Below, one piece after another: positions 44,746 to 52,649 of a stretch of 64,000 bases of DNA; the first letter of the stretch is position 1; each line of letters begins with the position of its first letter. The translations under genes were made by a program, and so were the position numbers. The DNA is from Streptomyces sp. NBC_00091 (GTDB lineage Bacteria > Actinomycetota > Actinomycetes > Streptomycetales > Streptomycetaceae), in assembly GCF_026343185.1 (NCBI RefSeq), contig NZ_JAPEMA010000002.1, forward strand, positions 682,001 to 746,000. Reading direction: 5' to 3'. Below the pieces are notes generated by a model. That model had not been told where the DNA came from. It made no database searches and was given only the letters and a program-made list of their open reading frames with translations.

Positions 44746-45858
44746 CTACCCGGTCTCGGCCGAACCACTGAGGCAGCGGGCGGTGGAGAGGCCCGCCGTG
44801 CCGGTCCAGGATTCCTTGTCGAGCACGAGGTTTCGGATGATCTCTCCGGCGGCAGGTGCTTGACACAGTCCCTGACCAGAGAATCCAGCCGCGTAGAAGA
44901 ACCGACGGGAGCGATCGCGACCGATGAAAGCCATCCCGTCCGGACTTACATCGAGGTCTCCGCTCCACCCGTGCTCGAGGCGGTTGCCGGCGAGGGCCGG
45001 GAAGGTCGTGCCGAGGTGGTGTGACACCCGTTGCAGCCAGGCCTGTCGGCTTTCGTCCGGAGCCGGGCGGCCCATCCCGACGAGAATGCGGTCTCCCCAG
45101 CTTCGAATACGCAGACTGGACGGGTGCATGGTCATCGGCAGGGCGTTGCGCGGACCACTACCGGGGGTGTCGGCCAGGAGCATGTCGACGGGGTACGTGG
45201 TCACAGGAATGTGTACGTCGGCCATGGCGGCGACCGTTCCCGCCCAGGGACCTGCCGCGCAGACGATGGTGTCGGCGCGGATGCTTCCCGTCGGCGTGTG
45301 GACCCGCCCGTCTGGGTCGATGCCGGTGACGGGTGTTTCCGTGCGCAGGATGGCGCCGGCCTGCTGGGCGGCTGTGGCGTAGCCGCGCACGATCGCGGCG
45401 GGGTCGCAGGCGTAGGCCTCGGGCGACCAGGCCGCCGCCAGGATGGTTCGCTCGTCGACCAGCGGGTTGAGCCGCGCTGCTTCAGCAGCGGTCACGAGTT
45501 CGACATCCACCCCAGCTGCCCGCTGGGAAGCTTGGGTGTGCCGGAAGTCCTGCACCTGGTGTTCGTCGGTGAACAGCACGAGTAGGCCGATGCGCTTCAA
45601 GCCCAGGTCGGTTCCGGTCCGTTCGGTGAAGGCGTGGTAGGCCTCCAGGCTCCGGACGGCGAGGCTGCTGATGAGTGCGTTGCCGGGAAAGTAGGTACGC
45701 ACAACTCCCGCAGTGGTCCCGGACGATCCCGATCCGAGCTCGCCACGCTCCAGCAGGACGGTGCCGACGCCTGACTCGGCGAGCTGGCACGCTATCGAGT
45801 TGCCGATGACGCCGCCGCCGATGACGACGGCGTCCGCGCGCTCGGGAAGCTGACTCAC
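44746..45858 (-). CDS. FAD-dependent amine/amino-acid oxidase (DAO family)
   Basis: 370 aa. N-terminal FAD-binding Rossmann motif VVIGGGVIGNSIACQLAESGVGTVLLERGELGSGSSG and C-terminal GHGWSGDLDVSPDGMAFIGR-like segment ending FSGQGLCQAPAAGEIIRNL, as in sarcosine/D-amino-acid oxidases. Such enzymes oxidise secondary amines, which fits oxidation of a tetrahydro-beta-carboline made by the neighbour (inference). The GTG start overlaps the stop of the Pictet-Spengler gene (GTGA). Confidence 0.85.
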   Translation of the reverse strand: MSQLPERADAVVIGGGVIGNSIACQLAESGVGTVLLERGELGSGSSGTTAGVVRTYFPGNALISSLAVRSLEAYHAFTERTGTDLGLKRIGLLVLFTDEHQVQDFRHTQASQRAAGVDVELVTAAEAARLNPLVDERTILAAAWSPEAYACDPAAIVRGYATAAQQAGAILRTETPVTGIDPDGRVHTPTGSIRADTIVCAAGPWAGTVAAMADVHIPVTTYPVDMLLADTPGSGPRNALPMTMHPSSLRIRSWGDRILVGMGRPAPDESRQAWLQRVSHHLGTTFPALAGNRLEHGWSGDLDVSPDGMAFIGRDRSRRFFYAAGFSGQGLCQAPAAGEIIRNLVLDKESWTGTAGLSTARCLSGSAETG

Positions 45859-46823
45859 GGCTGGCGGACCGATTCATCGGGGCGCAGTTGGCGCAGGTGA
45901 TCTCCGGAATCCCACGGGTACAGGTGCAGATTCCAACCACCCAAGCAGTTGATGTAGAGCGCCAGCTGGCTCGCCACACTCAGGAAGTCATCGCGATCGA
46001 GCTGGTCGAGGCAGTTCAGGAATCGCTGGGTGAAACTCCAAAGCTGCTCCAGGCCACAGTAGCCGAGGAACTCGGCCGGAATGCCGACCAGCAGGCGCGT
46101 CATGTGACGCAATGAATCCATCGGCATGCCCTGGACCGCGGCCCGGACCAGACCACCGTAGGTGGCATACCCCAGCGGACGGGTCTCACCGTTGACGAAC
46201 AACAGAGTGGGCAGCACCGTCTCAAAGCTTCCCGCCCCGGAAGGAATCGACCCCGCGTGGAGGTCTGCGAGCTCCTTTGGTTCGGACAGCCAAGCCTGCT
46301 TGGTCGCGGTGTACACGTCGTGGATGAGACGGCTCGCGTCGGGATCTGCGGCGGTCAGTTGCGGAATGCGGTGGCCGCCTTCGGTTCCCGCCTTGCGGAC
46401 CTCCACCAGGATCGGCTTCTTCGTCGAATAGACCGAATCCCAGGTCGCCCGCCCGGCCTCCTGTAGTGCCGGCATGTCCTCTTGCCGGATCCGGCCCACC
46501 GGGGATGCCGGCATCGGTTCGGTCAGCGTTCCGTACTTGATGCCCAAATGCTGGAGCGCGGAGCAGAATACGGTCCCATCGGGTGCATCGCGTCGATCTG
46601 CTATCCGAGTGGACGCGGACAGATGCAGCAGCGACGGGATCGGTGCCGCGTGATAGAGATGCTCTCCCGCCACCAGCGCGTGTCCCTGCAGACTCTGGTA
46701 AGGCAATGCCTCCCACAGCGCGTCGGCAAGTTCAGGGTTACGGCCGTCGAGTTCCGCGGTCACGACGATGCCCAGGTCGGGCCAGGCTATCTCGATCTGC
46801 CGGCCGGAAAACGTTTCAGTCAA
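45855..46823 (-). CDS. McbB-family Pictet-Spengler beta-carboline synthase
   Basis: 322 aa. Cyclophilin-like N-terminal domain (RQIEIAWPDLGIVVTAEL, NPELADALWEALPYQSLQGHALVAGEHLYH) and C-terminal helical bundle (PLGYATYGGLVRAAVQGM, TRLLVGIPAEFLGYCGLEQLW, ALYINCLGGWNLHLYPW). Both match the cucumopine-synthase/McbB family throughout. The residues known to matter in McbB (Arg72, His87, Glu97) appear to be kept as R77, H92 and E102 in ADRRDAPDG, LQHLG and KYGTLTEP (alignment by eye). McbB condenses tryptophan with an aldehyde to a beta-carboline. The TTG start at 46823 has GAAGGA six bases upstream; the open frame beyond it is non-coding-like. First gene of the operon. Confidence 0.85.
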   Translation of the reverse strand: MTETFSGRQIEIAWPDLGIVVTAELDGRNPELADALWEALPYQSLQGHALVAGEHLYHAAPIPSLLHLSASTRIADRRDAPDGTVFCSALQHLGIKYGTLTEPMPASPVGRIRQEDMPALQEAGRATWDSVYSTKKPILVEVRKAGTEGGHRIPQLTAADPDASRLIHDVYTATKQAWLSEPKELADLHAGSIPSGAGSFETVLPTLLFVNGETRPLGYATYGGLVRAAVQGMPMDSLRHMTRLLVGIPAEFLGYCGLEQLWSFTQRFLNCLDQLDRDDFLSVASQLALYINCLGGWNLHLYPWDSGDHLRQLRPDESVRQP

Positions 46824-46896
46824 GGTTTTTCCTTCGCTCGGGCTGACCTGTATGAAAAGTCCCTGCGATCGCGCCTCAACGTACCGGCGATCAACT

Positions 46897-47185
46897 GGGG
46901 TCCGACCCCTGATCCCCCCCCTATCGGGCGGACCCCCTACCCCAGCGCGCCGCGCCGCGACGGGCTCTGACAAGGCTTCAGCAACGGGCCTGGGACCACA
47001 TCTCCATACTGTTTCCTTACTGGTTCTTGATTGCCCTTGCACCCTTGGGAGCTCTCGCCACAGGAAGGGATCCGGGTTGAACGTCTCAACGACCCTGTGA
47101 GTGCTCACAGTTGCAGGGCAGCAGCTGTACTTCCTCGCTGAGGGCGGCCGGTTCCCTTGACCGAAGCGATAGGGGAACCCCTATC
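46897..47185. promoter_or_regulatory. Promoter region of the alkaloid operon with CCCCTA/TAGGGG repeats
   Basis: GGGGT-CCG-ACCCC (46897-46909), CCCCTATCGGG (from 46918) and CCCCCTACCCC (from 46933) lie 75-125 bases upstream of the McbB-like start. GATAGGGG-AA-CCCCTATC (47168-47185) is a perfect 8-base inverted repeat further up. These C/G-block palindromes look like sites for the LAL regulator encoded at 48.2-51.0 kb (inference). Confidence 0.45.
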
Positions 47186-47194
47186 TTCGCCATT

Positions 47195-47370
47195 CGGCTT
47201 GTGCCCAACCGCCGCGCCCTGCAGCGGGAGGACGGTGTCCGGTTCCACCACGGTCTGTCCGTCGGTGAGGTCGTGGTCGACCAGGGACGCGTCCGGGGTG
47301 TGCGGGTGGGCGGCGCGTTGATCGAGTCGGACGCGGTGGTGGACGCCACGGGGCGTCGCTCGCCGCTGGT
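47195..47370 (+). pseudogene. Fragment of a flavin-dependent monooxygenase
   Basis: About 58 codons reading GVRFHHGLSVGEVVVDQGRV then GGALIESDAVVDATGRRSPL, a typical middle piece of FAD-dependent aromatic monooxygenases or dehydrogenases (the VVDATGRRS motif is diagnostic). No start, FAD fold or C-terminus remains. It breaks off at about 47370, where the opposite-strand polyketide synthase fragment begins. Confidence 0.7.
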
Positions 47371-47377
47371 CGGCGCC

Positions 47378-48040
47378 TTCACCAAGGAGGTGGACCTGGA
47401 GGCCCGCGTCGAGCAGGGCCGGGTGCAGCCCGAACCGGGCCGCCTCCTGGACGAGTTGCTCAGGCAGCCGCAGCTCGGCGAAGATCTCGTCGCCCCGGCG
47501 CCAGACCGAGGTGACTCCCCGGAACGCGGGCCCGTAGCCGTATCCGAGATCGGCCATCCGGGCACAGCCGTCGGTGATGTCGACGGTGGTCTCGCCGGCC
47601 GGCGGCCAGGCCGCCGTCTCCGCTCCGGTGATCGGAAGCGCGGTGGGCGCGGTGGGCGCGGTGGCGGTAGGGGTGCCGGCCGCGTGGCGGGTCCAGCCGG
47701 ATTCGTCCGTGCTGATGCGCGCGCCGCCGTCCGTCCGGGAGTGGACGCGGAACTCGCGCCGTCCCGTGGGGCCGGGCGGGCCGACCCTGACCTGGATCCG
47801 CGGTTCCTCGCCTTCGTGGAGAACCAGCGGTGCCTGGAGCGTGAGTTCCTCCACCGCGGGGTGGCCGCAGCGTTCACCGGCCCGGAGCGCGAGGTCCGCG
47901 CAGGCTGTCCCGGGCAACAGCGCCACGCCGGAGACCCGGTGGTCGGTCAGCCAGGGCAGCGCCTGGGCGCGGAGCCGGCCGGTGAGCACCAGTTCGTCGG
48001 TGTCGGCGAGCGCGACCTCCGCGCCGAGCAGCGGATGGTC
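47378..48040 (-). pseudogene. Fragment of a modular type I polyketide synthase: dehydratase domain
   Basis: About 220 codons: DHPLLGAEVALADTDELVLT at the start, catalytic His in WLTDHRVSGVALLPGTA, then LGYGYGPAFRGVTSVW and the catalytic Asp in LHPALLDAGLQVHLLGE. Both dehydratase active-site motifs are intact, but no ketosynthase, acyltransferase, ketoreductase or carrier domain is present and there is no proper start. A frame running on past 47378 is non-homologous. It is the remains of a deleted multi-kilobase gene. Confidence 0.8.
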
Positions 48041-48206
48041 AGCCGCTTCCGGGCCCGCGCGGCGTCCGGGTTCTGGTCGGCGTCCGCTTCGGCCTCCGCG
48101 TCCAGGACACGACGCGCCCCGGGAGGTCGCCGATGAGCGGCCGGGGGCAGGCGGCGGCGACCGCGCCGTGCGCACCTCGGCCAGCGAATCGGCGCCCGCA
48201 TGCGAT

Positions 48207-50954
48207 TCAGTGGTCCGCTGGGCCCACCAGGCTCAGCTCCACCGGCAGGCCGAAGCGACTACTTACTCCGAGTTTTCGGTAAGTCTTGGTGAGATGCTGC
48301 TCCACCGTGCTCATCGTGATGAATAGAATTTGACTTATCTCACGGTTGCTCCGCCCCTGTACCGCCAGAGCCGCGACCTTACGCTCGGATTCACTGAGCA
48401 AGGCGAACCTGTGGATTCCATTCTGCAACGTTGGAGTATCGCCCGCTTCTTCTGTGCTACCGGAATTTTGCAGCCTTCGGTAGAGCGGTTCGGCCCCACA
48501 CATCTTGGCCATCTGCTTTGCTTGATGTGCACTGAGTCTGAATTCGGAGAAACGGCCGCACTCAAGCTCGGCGTCACTCGAATCAGCGAGCGCAATGGCC
48601 AACTCAAGCCGATCCCCGGATTCGAGTAACACCTTGACCGCGTCTCTCAGCATGAAAGCTCGGTCTGGATTCTTCAACGTCGCGGCCATGATCCGCAGGG
48701 AGCGACCACGCACTCGCCTGTCGTCGACGTTCGCCATCCTCAACTGATCCTCGAGGACGGCTTTGGCGCTGAGTGAATCGTCGAGACGCAACCACGCCTC
48801 CGCCAGGTCACTCCGCCATGGGACAAAATTTGGAAGGTCGAGAATGCTTCCAGCGAGAAAGCGACCGCATGCCTGAAAATCCGCCAATGCCGCGTACGGG
48901 CGGTTATTTTCGATGTAAAAACGTCCACGCGCATGCAAGAAGTGCAACCAGAATGGATTTCGATGCACCTCAGGAAGCGCCTCCTTTATGAGTGTCTCCG
49001 CTTCGTCCATTTTGCCCATGGCCGTGGTGGCGTAGACGAGACAGGACAGCGGTAACCCGAGGGCTGCACCCCAGTTGTGTTGAGGCATCACGGTCAAGGC
49101 TCGGCAAGAGTGTCGCTCGGCATCAGCCAAGTCACCCCTGCGTACCGCCACCAGCCCCTGGACAGCCGCGAGCATCGCCACCCAAGCCACGGCCTGATGC
49201 GCTTCGGCCTCCGGCCTGAGCGTTTCGCACCAGCGCTGGGCATCGTCCAATCTGTTGTCAAAGGTGAGAACGAGCAGAGCAGACAGCACAGTGACCGGTA
49301 GAGCGTCGGCGATTCTGCAGCACTGCAGGACCTGTTCGGCACTCTTTACGAGGTCGCTCCACGAATCACACTCGGCTGTCTCCTCGGTGCAATGCGCCGT
49401 GGTGGCTTCATCGGCACCGTCTGTTCCCTTGAGAGGCACCACCCATCGAATCCACTGACGCGCGAGCATCAACTCGGCAGCACCGGTCAAGTCGAACTCG
49501 TCTTCTCGCGCGCCAACCTGCTCAAGCACGATGGCCGCCTCGTCAGCCCGGCCTTGCCAGGCAAGGAAGGTACTGAGCGCCACAATGCTGCGATCGGCCA
49601 GACTCCCGTCTTTGAGCAAGGCATACAGCGGCAGCAGCAGTGAGGTCACCGCGGTTGGGTTCCCAAGCCACAAGACCCGGGCCAGCGCCCCCATGACCTC
49701 GGCCCGCTCCTGAATGTCACCACAGGCTTGATGGGCAACCTCGAGAAACTCGGCCGCGCGACTCGGATTCCCTTCCCTCAGCGCTTGCCAGGCCGCGTTA
49801 CGGAGGACGTCCACGGACCACCTTCCCGCGATGCCCCCCGCGGCAACCAGGCGTTCCGCAACCTCCGATGGCGCCGCCCCATCGGAGTGAAGCAGCAGCG
49901 CGGTGCGCTCATACAGTGCGGCGAGCTCCTCACCATCAAGCCCACTCAACGCAGCGGCCCGGGCATCCGGGTGGCAGAACCATCCGGAGCGGAGCAGTCC
50001 CGTGCCGGCAAGAGCGTTCAACGCCTCCACCACAGTCCGCTGCTCACTTTTGAGCAGCCGCACCAGCACGGCAGCCGATGCCGGAGCACCGAGGACGGCC
50101 AAGCCACGAGCCACATCGAGTAATTGAGGATCCCAGCGGTGCAGGCAAGCCTCAACAGCCACCTTGAAGTGATCCCCTATGAGCACTTCATCCTTCGCGG
50201 AAACCGACTCGACGTCTCCGGAGTCACGCTCATCGAACCCGTGGGACTGATCCTGGAACAGCGCTTGCAGGAGCAGTGGACTGCCACCTGTCGCCGCCAG
50301 GAAGGAAGGAGCAAGCCGCTCCGCGCTCGCCTCGCCCAGACGTCGCTGCCGCAGCCAATCGGTCACGCCGGCAAGAGAGAGTGACTCCAGACTCAAGAGA
50401 TGAAAGTATGGCTGCTTGATGAATTCAGCCAATACCAGTGGAGGCCTGGAGCTGAATATCCGCCACTCGGTAAATACAGCGACGACAGGACTCGATGCGA
50501 GTCGGCGCAATACCAAAAAGATGGCTTGCAAACTGGCCGGATCCGCATACTGCGTATCATCGACAGCCAGCACCAAAGGCCGCCCACCAGCAGCCTCGAG
50601 GAGAATCGCCGTCAGCTCATCCACCGCGCAAACACTCAGCGAAAAGTCTCGGGGGTCTGCTTCTTGTGAAGCCAGGAGGCGCTCGATCCGCTCCCCCATC
50701 TCAGCGCTCAGCTCAATGGAGCGAAATAACTGCGCCAGCACGTCTAAGCAGTGGACTTGCCCAGAACGGGCCCCCGACGCACTCAACACCAAGGCGCCGA
50801 TGTTCTTTGCGTACCCAGAGAATCTGGACAAGAGTGCCGTTTTCCCCGCACCGCCCGGGCCCGATACGAGGGCAACCGTTCGGCCGTGCGTCGTGCATTC
50901 ATTCAGGATTCGCTTCAGGGTTTGAAGCTCAATACGCTCCTCGATCGCGATCAC
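48207..50954 (-). CDS. LAL-family (MalT-like) LuxR transcriptional regulator
   Basis: 915 aa. N-terminal STAND ATPase with Walker A SGPGGAGKTALL (31-42) and LVLAVDDTQYADPASLQ (Walker B); a long helical repeat region; C-terminal LuxR helix-turn-helix LLSESERKVAALAVQGRSNREISQILFITMSTVEQHLTKTYRKLGVSSR. Such regulators switch on biosynthetic clusters. The GTG at 50954 gives the family start (VIAIEERIEL) with GGGGG upstream; GTG codons at 50984 and 50993 are alternatives. The gene is clearly richer in A/T than its neighbours, and at least one TTA codon (in AALGLPLSC) puts it under likely bldA control. It probably came with the alkaloid operon by transfer. Confidence 0.88.
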   Translation of the reverse strand: MIAIEERIELQTLKRILNECTTHGRTVALVSGPGGAGKTALLSRFSGYAKNIGALVLSASGARSGQVHCLDVLAQLFRSIELSAEMGERIERLLASQEADPRDFSLSVCAVDELTAILLEAAGGRPLVLAVDDTQYADPASLQAIFLVLRRLASSPVVAVFTEWRIFSSRPPLVLAEFIKQPYFHLLSLESLSLAGVTDWLRQRRLGEASAERLAPSFLAATGGSPLLLQALFQDQSHGFDERDSGDVESVSAKDEVLIGDHFKVAVEACLHRWDPQLLDVARGLAVLGAPASAAVLVRLLKSEQRTVVEALNALAGTGLLRSGWFCHPDARAAALSGLDGEELAALYERTALLLHSDGAAPSEVAERLVAAGGIAGRWSVDVLRNAAWQALREGNPSRAAEFLEVAHQACGDIQERAEVMGALARVLWLGNPTAVTSLLLPLYALLKDGSLADRSIVALSTFLAWQGRADEAAIVLEQVGAREDEFDLTGAAELMLARQWIRWVVPLKGTDGADEATTAHCTEETAECDSWSDLVKSAEQVLQCCRIADALPVTVLSALLVLTFDNRLDDAQRWCETLRPEAEAHQAVAWVAMLAAVQGLVAVRRGDLADAERHSCRALTVMPQHNWGAALGLPLSCLVYATTAMGKMDEAETLIKEALPEVHRNPFWLHFLHARGRFYIENNRPYAALADFQACGRFLAGSILDLPNFVPWRSDLAEAWLRLDDSLSAKAVLEDQLRMANVDDRRVRGRSLRIMAATLKNPDRAFMLRDAVKVLLESGDRLELAIALADSSDAELECGRFSEFRLSAHQAKQMAKMCGAEPLYRRLQNSGSTEEAGDTPTLQNGIHRFALLSESERKVAALAVQGRSNREISQILFITMSTVEQHLTKTYRKLGVSSRFGLPVELSLVGPADH

Positions 50955-51084
50955 TAAACAGCCCCCGTTTTGCCTTGTATTCACTTTGACCACTTAACTG
51001 TATCTTCAACGTAACTTCACTCCCGGCGAGCAGTCAAGATCCCCCCAGTACCGCGAGGCGCTGCGGCTCAAGCCTTCCTCGACG

Positions 51085-51201
51085 CCTGCGACGAGCTGGG
51101 GCGGGGTCGGCGGGGGCGTGGTCGTACGGGGAGATGCCCGCGGCCTGGATGCGGCCGTCCCAGGCGTGGCGGAAGGAGTCGGTGCTGGTGCGGGGCGGGG
51201 C
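51085..51201 (-). pseudogene. Fragment of a membrane glycosyltransferase (GT87/mannosyltransferase-like)
   Basis: The piece DSFRHAWDGRIQAAGISPYD plus HAPADP matches the first external loop of polytopic actinomycete glycosyltransferases. The membrane helices expected before and after it are missing. It lies among disrupted sequence between the LAL regulator and the lanthipeptide cluster. Confidence 0.5.
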
Positions 51202-51421
51202 GACCAGGCCGCGTACAACACGGACACGCCGGCCGGGTCGGCGAAGTAGCCATCCTTGCGGACGGTGAGGACGAGCGCCGCAACGAGGGGTACCCGAGGC
51301 TGATCGTGTGGCCGCCGGTGCGTTCGGTTCGGTTCGGCACGGACCGGAGCGGCTGTCGGTGGCGGTGCCGGTGGCGGCGGGCGTGCTCCAGGTGCTGACA
51401 GGGCTGCTGAACATCGCCGGG

Positions 51422-51604
51422 CACATCGACGCCAAGGGCGCGGCGGCCTCGTGCGGCCGGGGCGGCGACGAGCCGGCCGGGGCCGCAGCCGATGTCGAGG
51501 ACGGCGCCGTGGCAGCGGGCGAGGACGCTCTCGTCGGCGGCGTCTCTACTCTCTTCCGGCCCCGACGCCACTTGCTCACGGTCGGTGACTACCACACCGA
51601 GATG
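51422..51604 (-). pseudogene. Fragment of a class I SAM-dependent methyltransferase
   Basis: About 60 codons including DAADESVLARCHGAVLDIGCGPGRLVAAPAARGRRALGVDV, the SAM-binding motif I of a methyltransferase that in intact Streptomyces loci often sits near membrane glycosyltransferases. The frame loses similarity right after GVDV, and the rest of the domain is absent or shifted. The other bases of 50955-51766 hold nothing else that I can support. Confidence 0.6.
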
Positions 51605-51766
51605 ACCGCACGGTTCCGCGTCTGGAAGACCGTCACCGGCATGGCCACGACCGGCTGACCGGGAAGACCCCTCCGGGCCAGCCGCACCTCCGCACACCCC
51701 AACTCGCCAGTCACAGCAACCACTTGACGACGCCGCCGCCCCGCTCGGGATCCGCCGTCACCCGGT

Positions 51767-52624
51767 TCAGTGCGCGGAAGGCGCCGCCTCCTGCTCCTCC
51801 GCGACCATGCCCAGCTCCCGCATGCGGCCGATGGTCCGGTCGTGCCGTTCGTCCCCGAGGCCCGTGGTCAGCCAGGCCGGTGCGTACCGCGGGTACCTTG
51901 CCGGGTCGTACGGGAGGTCCAGCCCGGATTCGTCGACGGCCGCCATCTGCCGACGGAAGCGCTCGGTCTCCTCCGGGGTCTGCGGGTCCCTGACGTAGCT
52001 GACCGTCCACTGGTGGCGGTCGATGCCGCCGAGCGTCGCGTGCCAGAGGTGCCAGTCGAAGGCCACGACGTCGCCCGGCCGGGTCTCCAGCACCTGGAGG
52101 GGGAGCCCGGCGAGCTGGCGGCGCAGGCGCTTGCCGTCCCACTCACCCGCCCAGACGCCGGACTCGCGGTGCCATCCGGCCAGTACGGCGCTGTAGTCGG
52201 CGTGGTGGGAGCCGGGCAGCACCCGAAGCGCACCTGTGTCGCCCGTCACGTGCTCCAGGTACATGATGAGCTTGACGCCGGACATCCCGGGGACCGCGTC
52301 CTTGTGCAGGGGGGCCTCCCGGTAGAAGAGGACGCTTTCCGCGAAGGTCGGCAGCACGTTCCCGACGAGTTGCCCGGCCGTGTCGAGGAACCGGGGGTCC
52401 TCCAGCAGGGACAGGCTGAGCGGCGTCCGGTCCGGCGTCATCATGGGCAGGTAGCGGCCGGGGATCCCGCCCCCGTCGGTCCGCTCGTCGGTGGCGAAGG
52501 CGTCGGCGTGGGCCCGTCGGACCTCCTCCGTCAGGCGTCCGGTCTCGTCGTCGTCCAGGAGTCGCGGCAGCACGACGTAGCCGAAGTTGCGGTAGTGCTC
52601 GATCTGCTCCCGGGAGAGTCGCAT
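51767..52624 (-). CDS. Phytanoyl-CoA-dioxygenase-like Fe(II)/2-oxoglutarate hydroxylase 1
   Basis: 285 aa, PhyH family. Metal ligands H107-x-D109 (LHKDAVPG) and a distal His in FDWHLWHATLGG (H192 or H195). Other family marks: HYRNFGYVVLPRLLDDDE at the start and GALRVLPGSHH in the core. Enzymes of this type hydroxylate or otherwise oxidise small molecules or peptidyl residues using 2-oxoglutarate and O2. It ends the leftward lanthipeptide operon, 25 bases after a second PhyH gene, so a role in tailoring the peptide (for instance on Pro or Asp) is likely but unproven. Confidence 0.85.
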   Translation of the reverse strand: MRLSREQIEHYRNFGYVVLPRLLDDDETGRLTEEVRRAHADAFATDERTDGGGIPGRYLPMMTPDRTPLSLSLLEDPRFLDTAGQLVGNVLPTFAESVLFYREAPLHKDAVPGMSGVKLIMYLEHVTGDTGALRVLPGSHHADYSAVLAGWHRESGVWAGEWDGKRLRRQLAGLPLQVLETRPGDVVAFDWHLWHATLGGIDRHQWTVSYVRDPQTPEETERFRRQMAAVDESGLDLPYDPARYPRYAPAWLTTGLGDERHDRTIGRMRELGMVAEEQEAAPSAH

Positions 52625-52649
52625 CGGTGGATCTTCCTTCCTCGCCGGC

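Noticed and set aside
46824..47108. A longer N-terminus for the McbB-like protein
   Set aside because: The extra 95 codons are Arg/Pro-rich, unlike the family, and cover the promoter palindromes. The TTG with GAAGGA upstream fits the family start.
47105..48175. The 356-codon leftward frame taken as an intact gene
   Set aside because: Only the central 220 codons match a PKS dehydratase; the two ends are unrelated read-through, so it is a fragment, not a gene.
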